Below, piece by piece: positions 1 to 7,908 of a stretch of DNA of 64,000 nt; the first letter of the stretch is position 1, and every line of letters begins with the position of its first letter. Below the pieces are notes generated by a model. That model searched no databases and had not been told where the DNA came from. It worked only from the letters and a program-made list of their open reading frames with translations. A program made the translations under genes and the position numbers. Source of the stretch: Streptomyces sp. CB09001 (GTDB taxonomy: Bacteria; Actinomycetota; Actinomycetes; Streptomycetales; Streptomycetaceae); NCBI RefSeq assembly GCF_003369795.1, contig NZ_CP026730.1:2728001-2792000 (forward strand), given 5' to 3'.

Positions 1-201
<201 letters not shown>

Positions 202-273
202 CCCTCACCGAGGGCCGCCACCGAGGGCACTGAGGGACCGTCAGTAGTACCCCGCGGACCCAGCGTGACGACA

Positions 274-314
274 CGGCCCGGAACCCCGCTCGCCCCAGGG
301 TTCTGGGCCGTTTT
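274..314 (+). terminator. Intrinsic terminator after the thiolase gene
   Basis: Arms CGGCCCGGAACC (274-285) and GGTTCTGGGCCG (299-310) pair over 12 positions with one mismatch around a 13-base loop and are followed directly by TTTT. This is one of the few T-tailed terminators in the window. Confidence 0.8.
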
Positions 315-507
315 GTGACCCAAACTCCCCCAGGATGTGACCTACCTCTCTCGCACCCTTGATTTACGCAGGTCAGACCAGCACCACCCGCACCGTCCGG
401 GCCCAAAGTCCTGTCCGTTTCGTGACGTTACGCACTGACAGACGGTTAGTCCTCCCTTCAAGCTGATGTAGGAAGTCGGGGGTCGACTTTGAACCGGGAG
501 TACGTCA
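315..507. other. Intergenic region, probable promoter for the next gene
   Basis: About 190 bases between the thiolase terminator and the next start. No further gene, repeat or RNA is visible. The gene at 508 needs a promoter here but no convincing -10/-35 pair stands out. A GGGAG ribosome binding site lies at about 496-500. Confidence 0.4.
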
Positions 508-1317
508 GTGAGCGCCATGCCGATCGCCCTGCTGCTCACCACGGCCGCCACCGGCGCCGTGGGCGTCGCCGTCCTGCGCAGCATCCTGGTGCTGCGCCGG
601 CAGGTGACCGCCTTGCGCGCCGAGCTGGCCGAGAGCCGGGCCACCGCCACGCGGGGCCGGGTGCCCGCCGCCCGCACCACCGCCGACGCCGAGGAGATAC
701 GCGCCGCCGTCGCGGAGGCGCTCGCCGAGGAGCGCGAGCGGGAGCTGGCCGAGGCGCGGGCCTTCTGGGCCGCCCAGGAGACCCGGGACGCGTCCGACGC
801 GCCCCTGCTGCTCGGTCTGTCCGACAGTGAGCTGTTCCTGCCCCGCCAGGCGGACCTCGTGGGTCTGGAGCCGGTGACCGAGCCGGCCGCGGACACCGAC
901 GAGCCGTCCGCGCAGGACGCGGGCCACGCGGGTCCCAGGGAGTCCGCCGAGCTGGCCGCCGCCCGCCGCCGGCACCCCTCGCACCCGGACTTCGTGCCGA
1001 ACCCTTCCCCGGCCGTGAACGATCACGACCGCACCGTGGCGACCCTGGAGGGGCTGGCCGAGTCGAGCGTGGCGCTGGCCGACGTCCGTCCGGGTCCGCT
1101 GGGCACCCTCGACGTGTACGTCTTCGCCGACGGCACCACCCTGTGCATGACCCCGGGCCACCGCGAGACCGCGGAGCGCCTGGCCGCCGCCCTGGGCGCG
1201 GGCCAGACGCCGTACCTCCTCGGCGGCTCCGGCATCTCCGGTGCCTACACGCTGACCTTCGCCTGCGGCGAGGAGAACGTGTACATCCTGGCGGACCGCG
1301 TCATCGCGTCCCTGTAG
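508..1317 (+). CDS. Membrane-anchored coiled-coil protein of unknown function
   Basis: A 269-residue protein starting at GTG 508 behind GGGAG. It has one N-terminal hydrophobic segment (about residues 3-25), then a long charged helical stretch rich in Glu, Arg and Ala (about 27-95) that should form a coiled coil. An acidic, proline-containing linker leads to a C-terminal globular part (about 170-269). I recognise no catalytic motif. The shape suggests a cytoplasmic domain held to the membrane by an N-terminal anchor. It stands alone, flanked by a terminator upstream and a convergent gene downstream. I do not recognise the family and assign no function. Confidence 0.8.
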   Translation: MSAMPIALLLTTAATGAVGVAVLRSILVLRRQVTALRAELAESRATATRGRVPAARTTADAEEIRAAVAEALAEERERELAEARAFWAAQETRDASDAPLLLGLSDSELFLPRQADLVGLEPVTEPAADTDEPSAQDAGHAGPRESAELAAARRRHPSHPDFVPNPSPAVNDHDRTVATLEGLAESSVALADVRPGPLGTLDVYVFADGTTLCMTPGHRETAERLAAALGAGQTPYLLGGSGISGAYTLTFACGEENVYILADRVIASL

Positions 1318-1367
1318 TCACGTCAGTCACGTCAGTCGCGGTAGTAGCGCCAGTCACGCCGGTCGCG

Positions 1368-1679
1368 TCAGACCCCGGCCCGTTTGCGGGCCTCCTCCAC
1401 CAGTGCCGCCGCCTCTTCCACCTGGCCCTCGTCCGCCAGGACGAGGGCCAGGTCGTGCGCGGCGACGGCGATCTGGTCGGCGGCGGCGAACATGCCCGCG
1501 TCCGGCATCTCGCGGGGCTCGGCCCCGGGTTCCTCCACGAGTTGGGCGCGCCGGGCCAGCTCCCTGGCCAGCTCCAGCGCCTCGGCGGCGGCACCGCGCT
1601 GCAGCCTGCTCTGCGGGGCGGCCCGCAGCCGGTCGGCGAAGTCGTCCACGGCACGGGTCAAAGGCGTCGTATCAACCAC
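1368..1679 (-). CDS. Small conserved alpha-helical protein
   Basis: A 103-residue protein starting at GTG 1679. It is almost entirely predicted helix, with alanine/leucine/glutamate-rich segments and no cysteine, signal peptide or membrane segment. It resembles short helical-repeat proteins, but no motif allows a function. It converges on the coiled-coil gene at 508-1317 with a 50-base gap. Codon use is typical of the window, which supports it being real. Confidence 0.65.
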   Translation of the reverse strand: MVDTTPLTRAVDDFADRLRAAPQSRLQRGAAAEALELARELARRAQLVEEPGAEPREMPDAGMFAAADQIAVAAHDLALVLADEGQVEEAAALVEEARKRAGV

Positions 1680-1781
1680 GGCGCGAGCGTACGCGGCCGT
1701 CCGGGACTGTTGCCAACGGGCGAACGCTCAGGCACGGTGACCTGAAGGACCGGCCACATCCCCTTTCGCCCGGAGGCGCCG

Positions 1782-2012
1782 ATGTCCCAAGTCTTCTCCG
1801 AGGAGACCCATCGCAATCTGCTCGCCCGTATCCCCCAGTGCACCGGCCGTGAGATCTCCGACTGGCTGCGCGCCGTCGAGGACGGCCCCGCCCTCTTCCG
1901 CTTCGAGGAGAAGGTCAGCTGGCTCCGCCACGAACACAACCTCGCGTACGGCCACGCGAAGGCGATCGTCCACGAGTACGACCTGAGAAGGGCCGCGCGC
2001 CGACTGCTGTGA
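1782..2012 (+). CDS. DUF4287-type small protein
   Basis: A 76-residue protein with the DUF4287 pattern. An N-terminal 'ARIPQCTGREISDWLRAV' segment is followed by 'WLRHEHNLAYGHAKAIV', matching the family's tryptophan-containing helix and HxLxxGHA motif. These proteins occur alone or fused to DUF5655 domains; their biochemical role is not known. No signal peptide or membrane segment is present. The ATG at 1782 sits behind GGAGG (1771-1775). It is followed at once by a perfect hairpin shared with the convergent BI-1-like gene. Confidence 0.8.
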   Translation: MSQVFSEETHRNLLARIPQCTGREISDWLRAVEDGPALFRFEEKVSWLRHEHNLAYGHAKAIVHEYDLRRAARRLL

Positions 2013-2037
2013 GCGGGCGCGCCGGCCCCACGACGAC

Positions 2038-2070
2038 GAAGGGCCCCGGGCGCGAAGCCCGGGGCCCTTC
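2038..2070. terminator. Bidirectional terminator between convergent genes
   Basis: A perfect 13-base-pair palindrome with arms GAAGGGCCCCGGG (2038-2050) and CCCGGGGCCCTTC (2058-2070) and a 7-base loop. It lies between the DUF4287 gene and the end of the BI-1-like gene, so it can serve both strands. Confidence 0.8.
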
Positions 2071-2096
2071 ATGTGCGCGGTCCTGTGCGCGTCCTA

Positions 2097-3020
2097 CTAG
2101 TCGTTGCTGTTCAGGATCGCGATGAGGCGCAGGAACTCCAGGTAGATCCAGACCAGCGTCAGTGTGAGGCCGAAGGCGGCGAACCAGGCCTCCTCGCGCG
2201 GGGCGCCGTAGGCGAGGCCGTCCTCGACCTGCTTGAAGTCGAGGGCCAGGAAGCACGCGCCGAGGATGATGCCGACGATGCCGAAGACGACACCGAGCGC
2301 GCCGCTGCGGAAGCCGAGGCCGTCACCGCCGCCGAAGACGGCGAACAGCAGGTTCACCATCATCAGGAAGACGAAGCCGAGCGCGGCCGCCATCACGAAG
2401 CCGTAGAAGCGACGGTTGACCCGGATCCAGCCCGCCTTGTAGGCGATCAGCACACCGGCGAAGACCGCCATCGTGCCGATCACGGCCTGCATGGCCGCGC
2501 CGTCCGCGATGCGGTTGTCGACGACGCTGGAGACGACGCCGAGGAAGACACCCTCGAACGCCGCGTAGGACAGGATCAGCGCCGGCGTGGGCTTGCGCTT
2601 GAAGGACTGGACGAGCGCCAGGACCATGCCGATCAGTGCGGCGCCGATGCCGATGCCGTACGAGCGGTTGATGTTGGCGTCGTCCACGGGCAGCAGCGCC
2701 CACGCGAGCGCGGCCGTCACCACGAGCACGCCGAGCGTGCTCGCCGTACGGATGACGACGTCGTCCATCGTCATCCGGCCGGTGGTGGCGGGCGCCTGCG
2801 GCGGCGCGCCGAACTGCTGGTCCGGCTGGGCGTACGGGTTCTGCGCGTACGGGTTGCCGGCGGGCTGCTGGGCGTACGGGTTGCCCTGGGTGCCCTGCGC
2901 GTACGGGTTGGCCTGCGTGGCGACGGCGGGTCCCCCGGCCTGCGGCGCGGCGTTGAAGCCCGCGTAGCCGTTGTCGCGGCTGAACCCCCGTCGCGAGAAG
3001 ACCGGGTTTCTGCTCCTCAT
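2097..3020 (-). CDS. BAX inhibitor-1/YccA family membrane protein
   Basis: A 307-residue protein. The ATG at 3018-3020 is chosen because GAGGAG stands just upstream; a longer reading frame adds only unsupported sequence. The first 90 residues are polar and hold four NPYAQ copies among Gly/Gln/Pro residues. After that come about seven hydrophobic segments typical of Bax1-I/YccA-like proteins, ending in the acidic C-terminus ILNSND. Eukaryotic relatives are ion channels or suppressors of cell death and BsYetJ is a pH-sensitive calcium leak channel. The bacterial role here is inferred only by family. The N-terminal repeat tail looks like a cytoplasmic low-complexity extension common in actinobacterial membrane proteins. 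Confidence 0.9.
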   Translation of the reverse strand: MRSRNPVFSRRGFSRDNGYAGFNAAPQAGGPAVATQANPYAQGTQGNPYAQQPAGNPYAQNPYAQPDQQFGAPPQAPATTGRMTMDDVVIRTASTLGVLVVTAALAWALLPVDDANINRSYGIGIGAALIGMVLALVQSFKRKPTPALILSYAAFEGVFLGVVSSVVDNRIADGAAMQAVIGTMAVFAGVLIAYKAGWIRVNRRFYGFVMAAALGFVFLMMVNLLFAVFGGGDGLGFRSGALGVVFGIVGIILGACFLALDFKQVEDGLAYGAPREEAWFAAFGLTLTLVWIYLEFLRLIAILNSND

Positions 3021-3188
3021 TTCACTCCTCCATGGCCACACGGCGCAGCCTTGGCTCAAGAGTAATAGAACGGCAAAGGAATGACCCTACTGCTTGGGGA
3101 GGATCTTTCCCTTGCCTTGCGACTCAACACGCTACGCCGATCAGTGATTCCCCTCACGGCCGGGGTCGCGCGGGCCGCCGGGCGCGGT

Positions 3189-4358
3189 TCAGCCGATCGG
3201 GAACCCGGTGTAGGCCTCGGCGAGGTCGGTCTCGGCGGCGCGGGAGGAGGTGATCCGGTCGAGGCGGGCCAGCTGGAGCCGGTCCTCGAAGGGCGTGGCG
3301 TCCGGGGCGGTGTGCAGCAGCGTCGTCATGTCGTACGAGAACCGCTCGGCCTGCCAGACGCGGCGCAGACAGGTCGCGGAGTAGGCGTCGAGCAGTTCGT
3401 CGGAGCCGGTCGCGGTGCGGTGGGCCAGTGCCCGCGCGAGGGTGACGACGTCACCGACGGCGAGGTTGAGGCCCTTGGCGCCGGTGGGCGGCACGATGTG
3501 CGCGGCGTCGCCGGCCAGGAAGAGGCGGCCGTGCCGCATGGGCTCGTGGACGTAGGAGCGCATCGGCGTGACCGACTTCTGGGTGATGGGGCCCCGTCGC
3601 AGGCTCCAGTCGTCGTCGGTCTCGAAGCGGCGCTCCAGCTCGTCCCAGATCTCCTCGTCGCTCCAGCTGTCGGCGTCCGTGTCCGCGGGGACCTGGAGGT
3701 AGAGGCGGGAGACGGACGGGGAGCGCATGGACAGCAGGGCGAAGCCGCGGTCGTGGCGGGCGTAGACCAGCTCGTCGTGCGAGGGGGCGACGTCGGCGAG
3801 GATGCCGAGCCAGCCGAAGGGGTACGTCCGCTCGAAGGTGCGCCCGTCCGGGACCGCGCTCCGGGCCACGCCCCAGAAGCCGTCGCAGCCGACGACGTAG
3901 TCGCACTCCAGGACGTCCTCGGCGCCCTCGCGGCGGAAGCGGACGCGCGGCCGGTCCGTGTCGGCGCCCTCCACGGCGAGTGCCTCGGTCTCGAACAGCA
4001 GCGGGCCGCCCTCCTTGAGCTGAAGGGCGATGAGGTCCTTGCAGACCTCGGTCTGGGCGTAGACCATGACGGACCTGCCACCGGTGAGCGCGGGGAAGTC
4101 GACGCGGTGGCGGCGCCTGGCGAACCGCAGCTCGATGCCGTCGTGGCGCAGCCCCTCCCGGTCCATCCGCTCCCCGGCCCCGGCCTCGCGCAGCACGTCC
4201 ACCGTGCCCTGCTCCAGGATCCCGGCGCGCTGCCTGCGCTCGACGTAGGCGCGGTCGCGGCTCTCCAGGACGACCGAGTCGATCCCGGCGTTGTGCAGCA
4301 GCCGGGCCAGCAGGAGCCCCGCGGGGCCTGCCCCGATGATGCCGACGGTGGTGCGCAT
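3189..4358 (-). CDS. pobA: 4-hydroxybenzoate 3-monooxygenase
   Basis: A 389-residue class A flavoprotein hydroxylase converting 4-hydroxybenzoate to protocatechuate with NAD(P)H and oxygen, at the entry of the beta-ketoadipate pathway. The FAD-binding GxGxxG is at residues 8-13 (GAGPAG). The substrate loop 'RRQRAGILEQGTVDVL' lies near residue 42, 'DYVVGCDG' near 155, and the second FAD motif 'GDAAHIVPPTGAKGLNLAVGD' near 280. Length matches Pseudomonas PobA (394). The start has an AAGGGA site. No other aromatic-catabolism gene is adjacent; repeated and inverted sequences upstream look like regulator sites. Confidence 0.92.
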   Translation of the reverse strand: MRTTVGIIGAGPAGLLLARLLHNAGIDSVVLESRDRAYVERRQRAGILEQGTVDVLREAGAGERMDREGLRHDGIELRFARRRHRVDFPALTGGRSVMVYAQTEVCKDLIALQLKEGGPLLFETEALAVEGADTDRPRVRFRREGAEDVLECDYVVGCDGFWGVARSAVPDGRTFERTYPFGWLGILADVAPSHDELVYARHDRGFALLSMRSPSVSRLYLQVPADTDADSWSDEEIWDELERRFETDDDWSLRRGPITQKSVTPMRSYVHEPMRHGRLFLAGDAAHIVPPTGAKGLNLAVGDVVTLARALAHRTATGSDELLDAYSATCLRRVWQAERFSYDMTTLLHTAPDATPFEDRLQLARLDRITSSRAAETDLAEAYTGFPIG

Positions 4359-4403
4359 CGGTCGTTCCCTTCGATCGGCGTCGTTGCCCTGCTCGAATCA
4401 GCA

Positions 4404-4464
4404 GTTGTTCGCGGCGGTTGTTCGCAGCAGGTGTCTGTTCGCATGGTGAAATTTCCTTCACCAT
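4404..4464 (-). promoter_or_regulatory. Candidate regulator-binding cluster upstream of pobA
   Basis: Two exact copies of GTTGTTCGC (4404-4412 and 4417-4425), a partial third (4436-4442), and then the perfect inverted repeat ATGGTGAA-6-TTCACCAT (4443-4464) lie 45-106 bases before the pobA start. IclR-type PobR regulators are known to control pobA in actinobacteria. Which protein binds here is inference, and no regulator gene is adjacent. Confidence 0.5.
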
Positions 4465-4512
4465 TACCTGACGCCGAGTCTCGGCCTCCCGCGCACCACT
4501 GTCAACGGGCGA

Positions 4513-4553
4513 ACCGGACATCTCCCGGAGAGCCCCTCCGGGAGATGTCCGGT
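4513..4553 (-). terminator. Terminator after the ammonium transporter remnant
   Basis: A perfect 18-base-pair hairpin with arms 4513-4530 and 4536-4553 and a 5-base loop, just beyond the stop of the minus-strand reading frame at 4568. It has no T-run. Confidence 0.75.
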
Positions 4554-4567
4554 CCGTCCCGGGCGCC

Positions 4568-5377
4568 TCAGCCCTCCCGGTGTTCCCGCAGCAGTCGCCG
4601 GATCTCGTCCAGCGTCTCCCGGTCGGTGCCCCGGCCGGCGCCCGCGAGGGCGTCCAGGCGCTCGACGGTGCGGAAGCCGTAGGCCCGCTCCTCCTCCTGT
4701 CCCGGTACGGCGGCGTACGTCTCCTTCTCCGCGAAGCCGACGACGACGTCCACGGCCTTGGCGAGGATCCAGGTCAGGACGAAGGAGAAGGCGGCCACGG
4801 CGAGGATGGCGACGATCTGCTTCCAGAGCAGGGAGCCGCCGCCCCCGTAGAAGACGCCCTCCTTGCCGCTGACCGTGGAGGTGGCGAAGAAGCCGACCAT
4901 GAGCAGTCCGACCAGGCCGCCCGCGCCGTGCACGCCGACCACGTCCAGGGTGTCGTCCACGTTCAGCCGGTACTTGAGGGTGACGGCGAAGGCGCAGACG
5001 AAGCCCGCGACGAGTCCGGTCACCAGTGCCCCGCCGGGGTCGATCTCGCCGCAGGCGGGGGTGATGGCCACCATGCCGGCCACGGCCGCCGAGCCCACGC
5101 CCATCATGGTGACCCGCCGGGTGCGCCAGTACTCGACCAGCGGCCAGGTGACCATGGCACCGGCCGCGCCGAGCTGGGTGTTGATGAAGGCCGTGGCGGC
5201 GGTGCCGGTGTCGCGGACGGCCGACCCCGCGTTGAAGGCCAGCCAGCCGAACCAGAGCAGCGCGACGCCGATCATGACCAGGGGGATGTTGTTGGGCGTC
5301 GGCTCCTTGCGCCGGAAGTCCGCCGGACCTCTGATGACCAGCGCGGCGGCCAGCCCCGCGATGCCGGAGTTCAGCTC
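4568..5377 (-). pseudogene. Ammonium transporter (Amt), N-terminal half missing
   Basis: From about 5377 down to 4568 the frame encodes an unmistakable Amt C-terminal half. It runs through 'NSGIAGLAAALVI', 'PLVMIGVALLWFGWLAFNAGSA' and 'NTQLGAAGAMVTWPL' to 'DVVGVHGAGGLVGLLMVGFFA', which carries the second pore histidine, and ends in a long cytoplasmic tail. A full Amt has about 11 helices and 400-450 residues. Here homology begins inside the motif that normally reads GGTVVHxNxGxAGL, so the first pore histidine and the preceding five or so helices are absent. The sequence upstream in the same frame is Arg/Pro-rich and unrelated. A functional transporter is very unlikely; this is a truncated remnant that still has its terminator. 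Confidence 0.8.
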
Positions 5378-5719
5378 CGCCGAGCGCGGTCCCCTTCCAG
5401 GTGTGCGCGGCCGTCCGCGGCGGCGACCCGGGGCCGTGTTCGGACGACTGCGAGGCCACGCCGGCTCCTTCGGGCAGGACTTGAGGCCCCTGACGGGCCG
5501 TCCAGAGGCGGGAAGCCGTCGTCCGTGCACGCGGGGGACGCATGATCGATCGCCAGCTAGCGTGACGATATGCACCTTATTGGCGGTACGCACCGTCATC
5601 CGCCCCGGACTCCACGGCCGGCTCACGGCTGCCCGTGGTCGCGGCGGTGGCGGCCGGCGGTGCGGCCGGCGCCCTCCCGCGCTACGGAGCCTCCCGCCTG
5701 TGGCGCAACGGCAGCGACG
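5378..5719. other. Non-coding junction with possible coding scraps
   Basis: No intact gene. On the plus strand, 5629-5703 reads 'VVAAVAAGGAAGALPRYGASRLWRN', which resembles the first helix of CrcB/Fluc fluoride channels (pattern VxxGGxxGAxxRY), but nothing CrcB-like follows in any frame. Together with the truncated transporter on one side and the frameshifted remnant on the other, this looks like the scar of one or more deletions. The CrcB resemblance is weak evidence. Confidence 0.3.
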
Positions 5720-6416
5720 CCGCGCTCGGAAACCGCCGTCCGGACCGGCTGCCTGGCCCTCGGGGCGGCCGTGTCCTGGCTGGCAGGCATGTCGGGCCGA
5801 CTGTCCCGCCCGTACGGACCCGAGGAGCGGGAGGTGTCGGCCGCCTTCCGGTCGGTGGCGGCCTTCGCGGAGGCACGGACGGCGCCCGAGGAGGCTCCGG
5901 GACCGAGTCCGAGGCCGAGGCCGGAGCCAGAGCCGGAGCCAGGACCGGAACCGCGGCCAGAACCGCGGCCAGGACCGAGACCGGGGCCGGGACCGGGACC
6001 GGGACCGGGACCGGGGCCGGGGCCGGGACCGGGACCGGGGCCGGGACCGGGGCCAGAGCCGGGGCCGGGACCGGGGCCGGGACCGGAGCCCGCGCCCCGG
6101 CGGATGACGCTGTACGCCCTGATGACCGGGCTCGACGCGGTGCAGAACGCGGCGCCCCGTGTCCCCCGCTCCCGACGACGCCGTCCGCGTCGGGCGTCAC
6201 ACGGACGCCCTGGCCCGGGCGGCGGCCGCGGGACTGCCCGGCTCACCCGACCTCCGTGAGGCCCTGCCCACGCCGTCACCGTCGGCCCCGGCTCCGGCAC
6301 ACGCTCCGGAGCTGGGCCGCAGGCTGGTCGCGCTCGGGGACGCACTGGTGCGCCCCGCCCCCCACGGCGGGCGGCCGCGGCGGGGCAAGCACACCGCTCG
6401 TAACTGCGCGTCGTAA
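5720..6416 (+). pseudogene. Frameshifted membrane-protein remnant with Pro-rich repeat
   Basis: In one frame, about 5727-5895 encodes 'TGCLALGAAVSWLAGMSGRL' and then a helical stretch beginning 'SRPYGPEEREVSAAFRSVAA', which resembles the region after the first membrane block of FUSC-family (fusaric-acid-resistance-like) proteins. After the Gly/Pro repeat the same frame gives 'MTLYALMTGLDAVQNAAPRV'. Coding character then moves to another frame at about 6155-6165 ('DDAVRVGRHTDALARAAAAG'). No start with a ribosome site, no intact frame and no C-terminal half are present. I read it as a decayed gene; the FUSC assignment is tentative. Confidence 0.4.
5895..6092 (+). repeat. Degenerate hexanucleotide tandem array (CCGGGA/CCGGGG type)
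   Basis: About 200 bases built on a six-base period, mainly CCGGGA, CCGGGG and CCGGAG, with purer copies in the middle (about 5976-6060) and more degenerate copies at the edges. Translated forward it gives Gly-Pro, Arg-Pro and Glu-Pro dipeptides. All three forward frames and the reverse frames stay open across it, which creates long spurious reading frames. It is an expansion-prone low-complexity tract within a decayed gene. Confidence 0.9.
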
Positions 6417-6584
6417 CAACTGCTCGTAACTGCTCGTCTCGTGGTCACGACGGGAGTGTCATGACACGGTAACCACGCTTCCCGCAGGTCACCGCGTCGT
6501 TCAGGATGATGATCGGTAAGGCAGAGAGGCGGGCCGGAACGACCACTCCGGCGGCCATCACCATCACATCAGGGGGAGCCCACC

Positions 6585-7376
6585 ATGCTTCACGCACGCC
6601 GACGCAAGACCGTCCTCGCCGCCGCGGCCCTGGTGGCCACGACGATGCTGCTGACCGCCTGTCAGGGAGAGGACGCGGACGGCGGTGACAAGTCGGCCGG
6701 GACCACGGCTTCGGACCCGGCCGCCAAGGGGAAGTCCGACGGTGGCGGGAACGGCACCGGCACCGGCACCGGGTCCCAGCCGGGCGCGAAGGGCTCGAAG
6801 AGCGGCATGGTGTCGGGCAAGTGGGTCGGCACGGTCTCCTACCTCGCGCCCGGCAAGTACACGGTCACGGACGCCGGCGACGTGCAGCAGGCGTTCTTCA
6901 CCTCCGAGGACACCGACATCGAGGGCGCCGGCAAGATCTGCGGTGACGCGGACGGCCAGGCCGCCACGCCCTGCACCGAGGAAGAGCTCGAGGCCGCGGC
7001 CAAGAAGGGGTTCGGGGCGACGGTCGACGTCAAGGACGGAGTGGCTGTCAGCATCATCGAGGACCACACCGACAGCGGCAACGGCGGCGGCAACGGTATG
7101 GGAGAGGGCGAGAGGTCGGGGCTCTTCTCGGGCACGCTCGGGTACATGGCCCCGGGCAAGTACTCCCTCAGCCGCGACGGCAGCGAGCGCGCGTTCTTCA
7201 CCGCCACCGACACCGAGATCAACGGCGCCGGCTGGATCTGCGGTGACGCGGACGGCCAGGCCACCACCCCGTGCACCGAGGAGGACCTCGAAGCCGCGGC
7301 CAAGAAGGGCGGCATCGCCGTCGCCGTCCAGGTCGAGGACGGCATCGCCGTCACCATCGACGAAGAGCACAACTGA
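6585..7376 (+). CDS. Secreted lipoprotein with two tandem homologous domains
   Basis: A 263-residue exported protein. The N-terminus has Arg/Lys residues, a hydrophobic core and the lipobox LLTAC, so Cys26 should be lipidated. After a Gly/Ser/Asp-rich spacer (about 27-75) come two copies of one domain (about 77-160 and 178-262). Each has the order 'APGKY', 'AFFTxxDTxIxGAGxICGDADGQA', 'TPCTEExLEAAAKKG' and an acidic terminal segment. Each copy carries two cysteines, which may form a disulphide. A strong AGGGGGAG site precedes the ATG. I do not recognise the domain; the aspartate-rich loops could bind a cation, but that is speculation. The gene appears monocistronic. Confidence 0.85.
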   Translation: MLHARRRKTVLAAAALVATTMLLTACQGEDADGGDKSAGTTASDPAAKGKSDGGGNGTGTGTGSQPGAKGSKSGMVSGKWVGTVSYLAPGKYTVTDAGDVQQAFFTSEDTDIEGAGKICGDADGQAATPCTEEELEAAAKKGFGATVDVKDGVAVSIIEDHTDSGNGGGNGMGEGERSGLFSGTLGYMAPGKYSLSRDGSERAFFTATDTEINGAGWICGDADGQATTPCTEEDLEAAAKKGGIAVAVQVEDGIAVTIDEEHN

Positions 7377-7532
7377 TCGCGGAACGCTGCTCGCCCCCGC
7401 CGTTCACGGATCCGCCGCCCACCGCACCCCACCCCGGACCCTCGGGCCTTCTGCTCGAACGCTCCGGTCCGACACTCCTGGCCGAGGCGGTGCGGGCGGC
7501 CAGGTCCGCAGAGGCGCTCACAAGCCCGCGGA

Positions 7533-7796
7533 TCACGCGAGTGACGGTGCTGACCGGGACGGCGCCGCGTAACAGCGGATGGCCACCGTCCGGTGCGGAC
7601 CCCGGTACCGCTCGACCGTGGCCGTCAGCTCCCGGTCCAGCCGCTCGTACAGGGCTGCCGCCGCGGTATCGGATGCGACGACGTCGAGCACCGGACGCAG
7701 GCCACGACGCCGCGCTTCCTCCGCTGCTCGACCGATCAGCGGTGCACCGATCCGACGCCCACTCGCCCGCGGGGCAACGAAAAGCCTGCTGACCAC
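7533..7796 (-). pseudogene. GNAT acetyltransferase, C-terminal fragment
   Basis: Eighty-seven residues starting 'VSRLFVAPRASGRRIGAPLIGRA'. This is the acetyl-CoA-binding motif A of GNAT enzymes, though the usual RxxGxG reads RRIG. The following 'RGLRPVLDVVASDTAAAALYERLD' is motif B. The N-terminal 70-90 residues of a normal GNAT (motifs C and D) are missing. The break lies about 25 bases from the 3' end of the bldA tRNA, with the fragment downstream of it on the same strand. It is most likely a remnant left by a rearrangement beside the tRNA. Confidence 0.7.
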
Positions 7797-7821
7797 CGCC
7801 GGTCACGCAGGGTGACAGTGG

Positions 7822-7908
7822 TGGTGCCCGGAGCCGGACTTGAACCGGCACGCCCTCGAAGGGGCAGCGAGGTTTAAGCTCGCCGTGTCTGCATTCCACC
7901 ATCCGGGC
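7822..7908 (-). tRNA. bldA: tRNA-Leu(UAA), the bldA developmental tRNA
   Basis: Read on the minus strand this is an 87-nucleotide class II tRNA. It has acceptor GCCCGGA, a D-arm, the anticodon stem GCGAG/CTCGC around loop CTTAAAC (anticodon TAA, complement of 7874-7876), a long variable arm, a TTCAAGT T-loop and an encoded CCA. It reads UUA, the rarest codon in Streptomyces. Loss of bldA in S. coelicolor blocks aerial growth and antibiotic production because key regulators contain TTA codons (established knowledge). The gene lies alone. A possible -10 (TAGGCT, minus strand, 7938-7943) is about 30 bases upstream of the mature 5' end. Confidence 0.96.

Noticed and set aside
5895-6092. Collagen-like or Gly-Pro structural protein
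   Set aside because: The pattern is Gly-Pro dipeptide, not Gly-X-Y, lies in a frameshifted frame and is open in all frames because of base composition.
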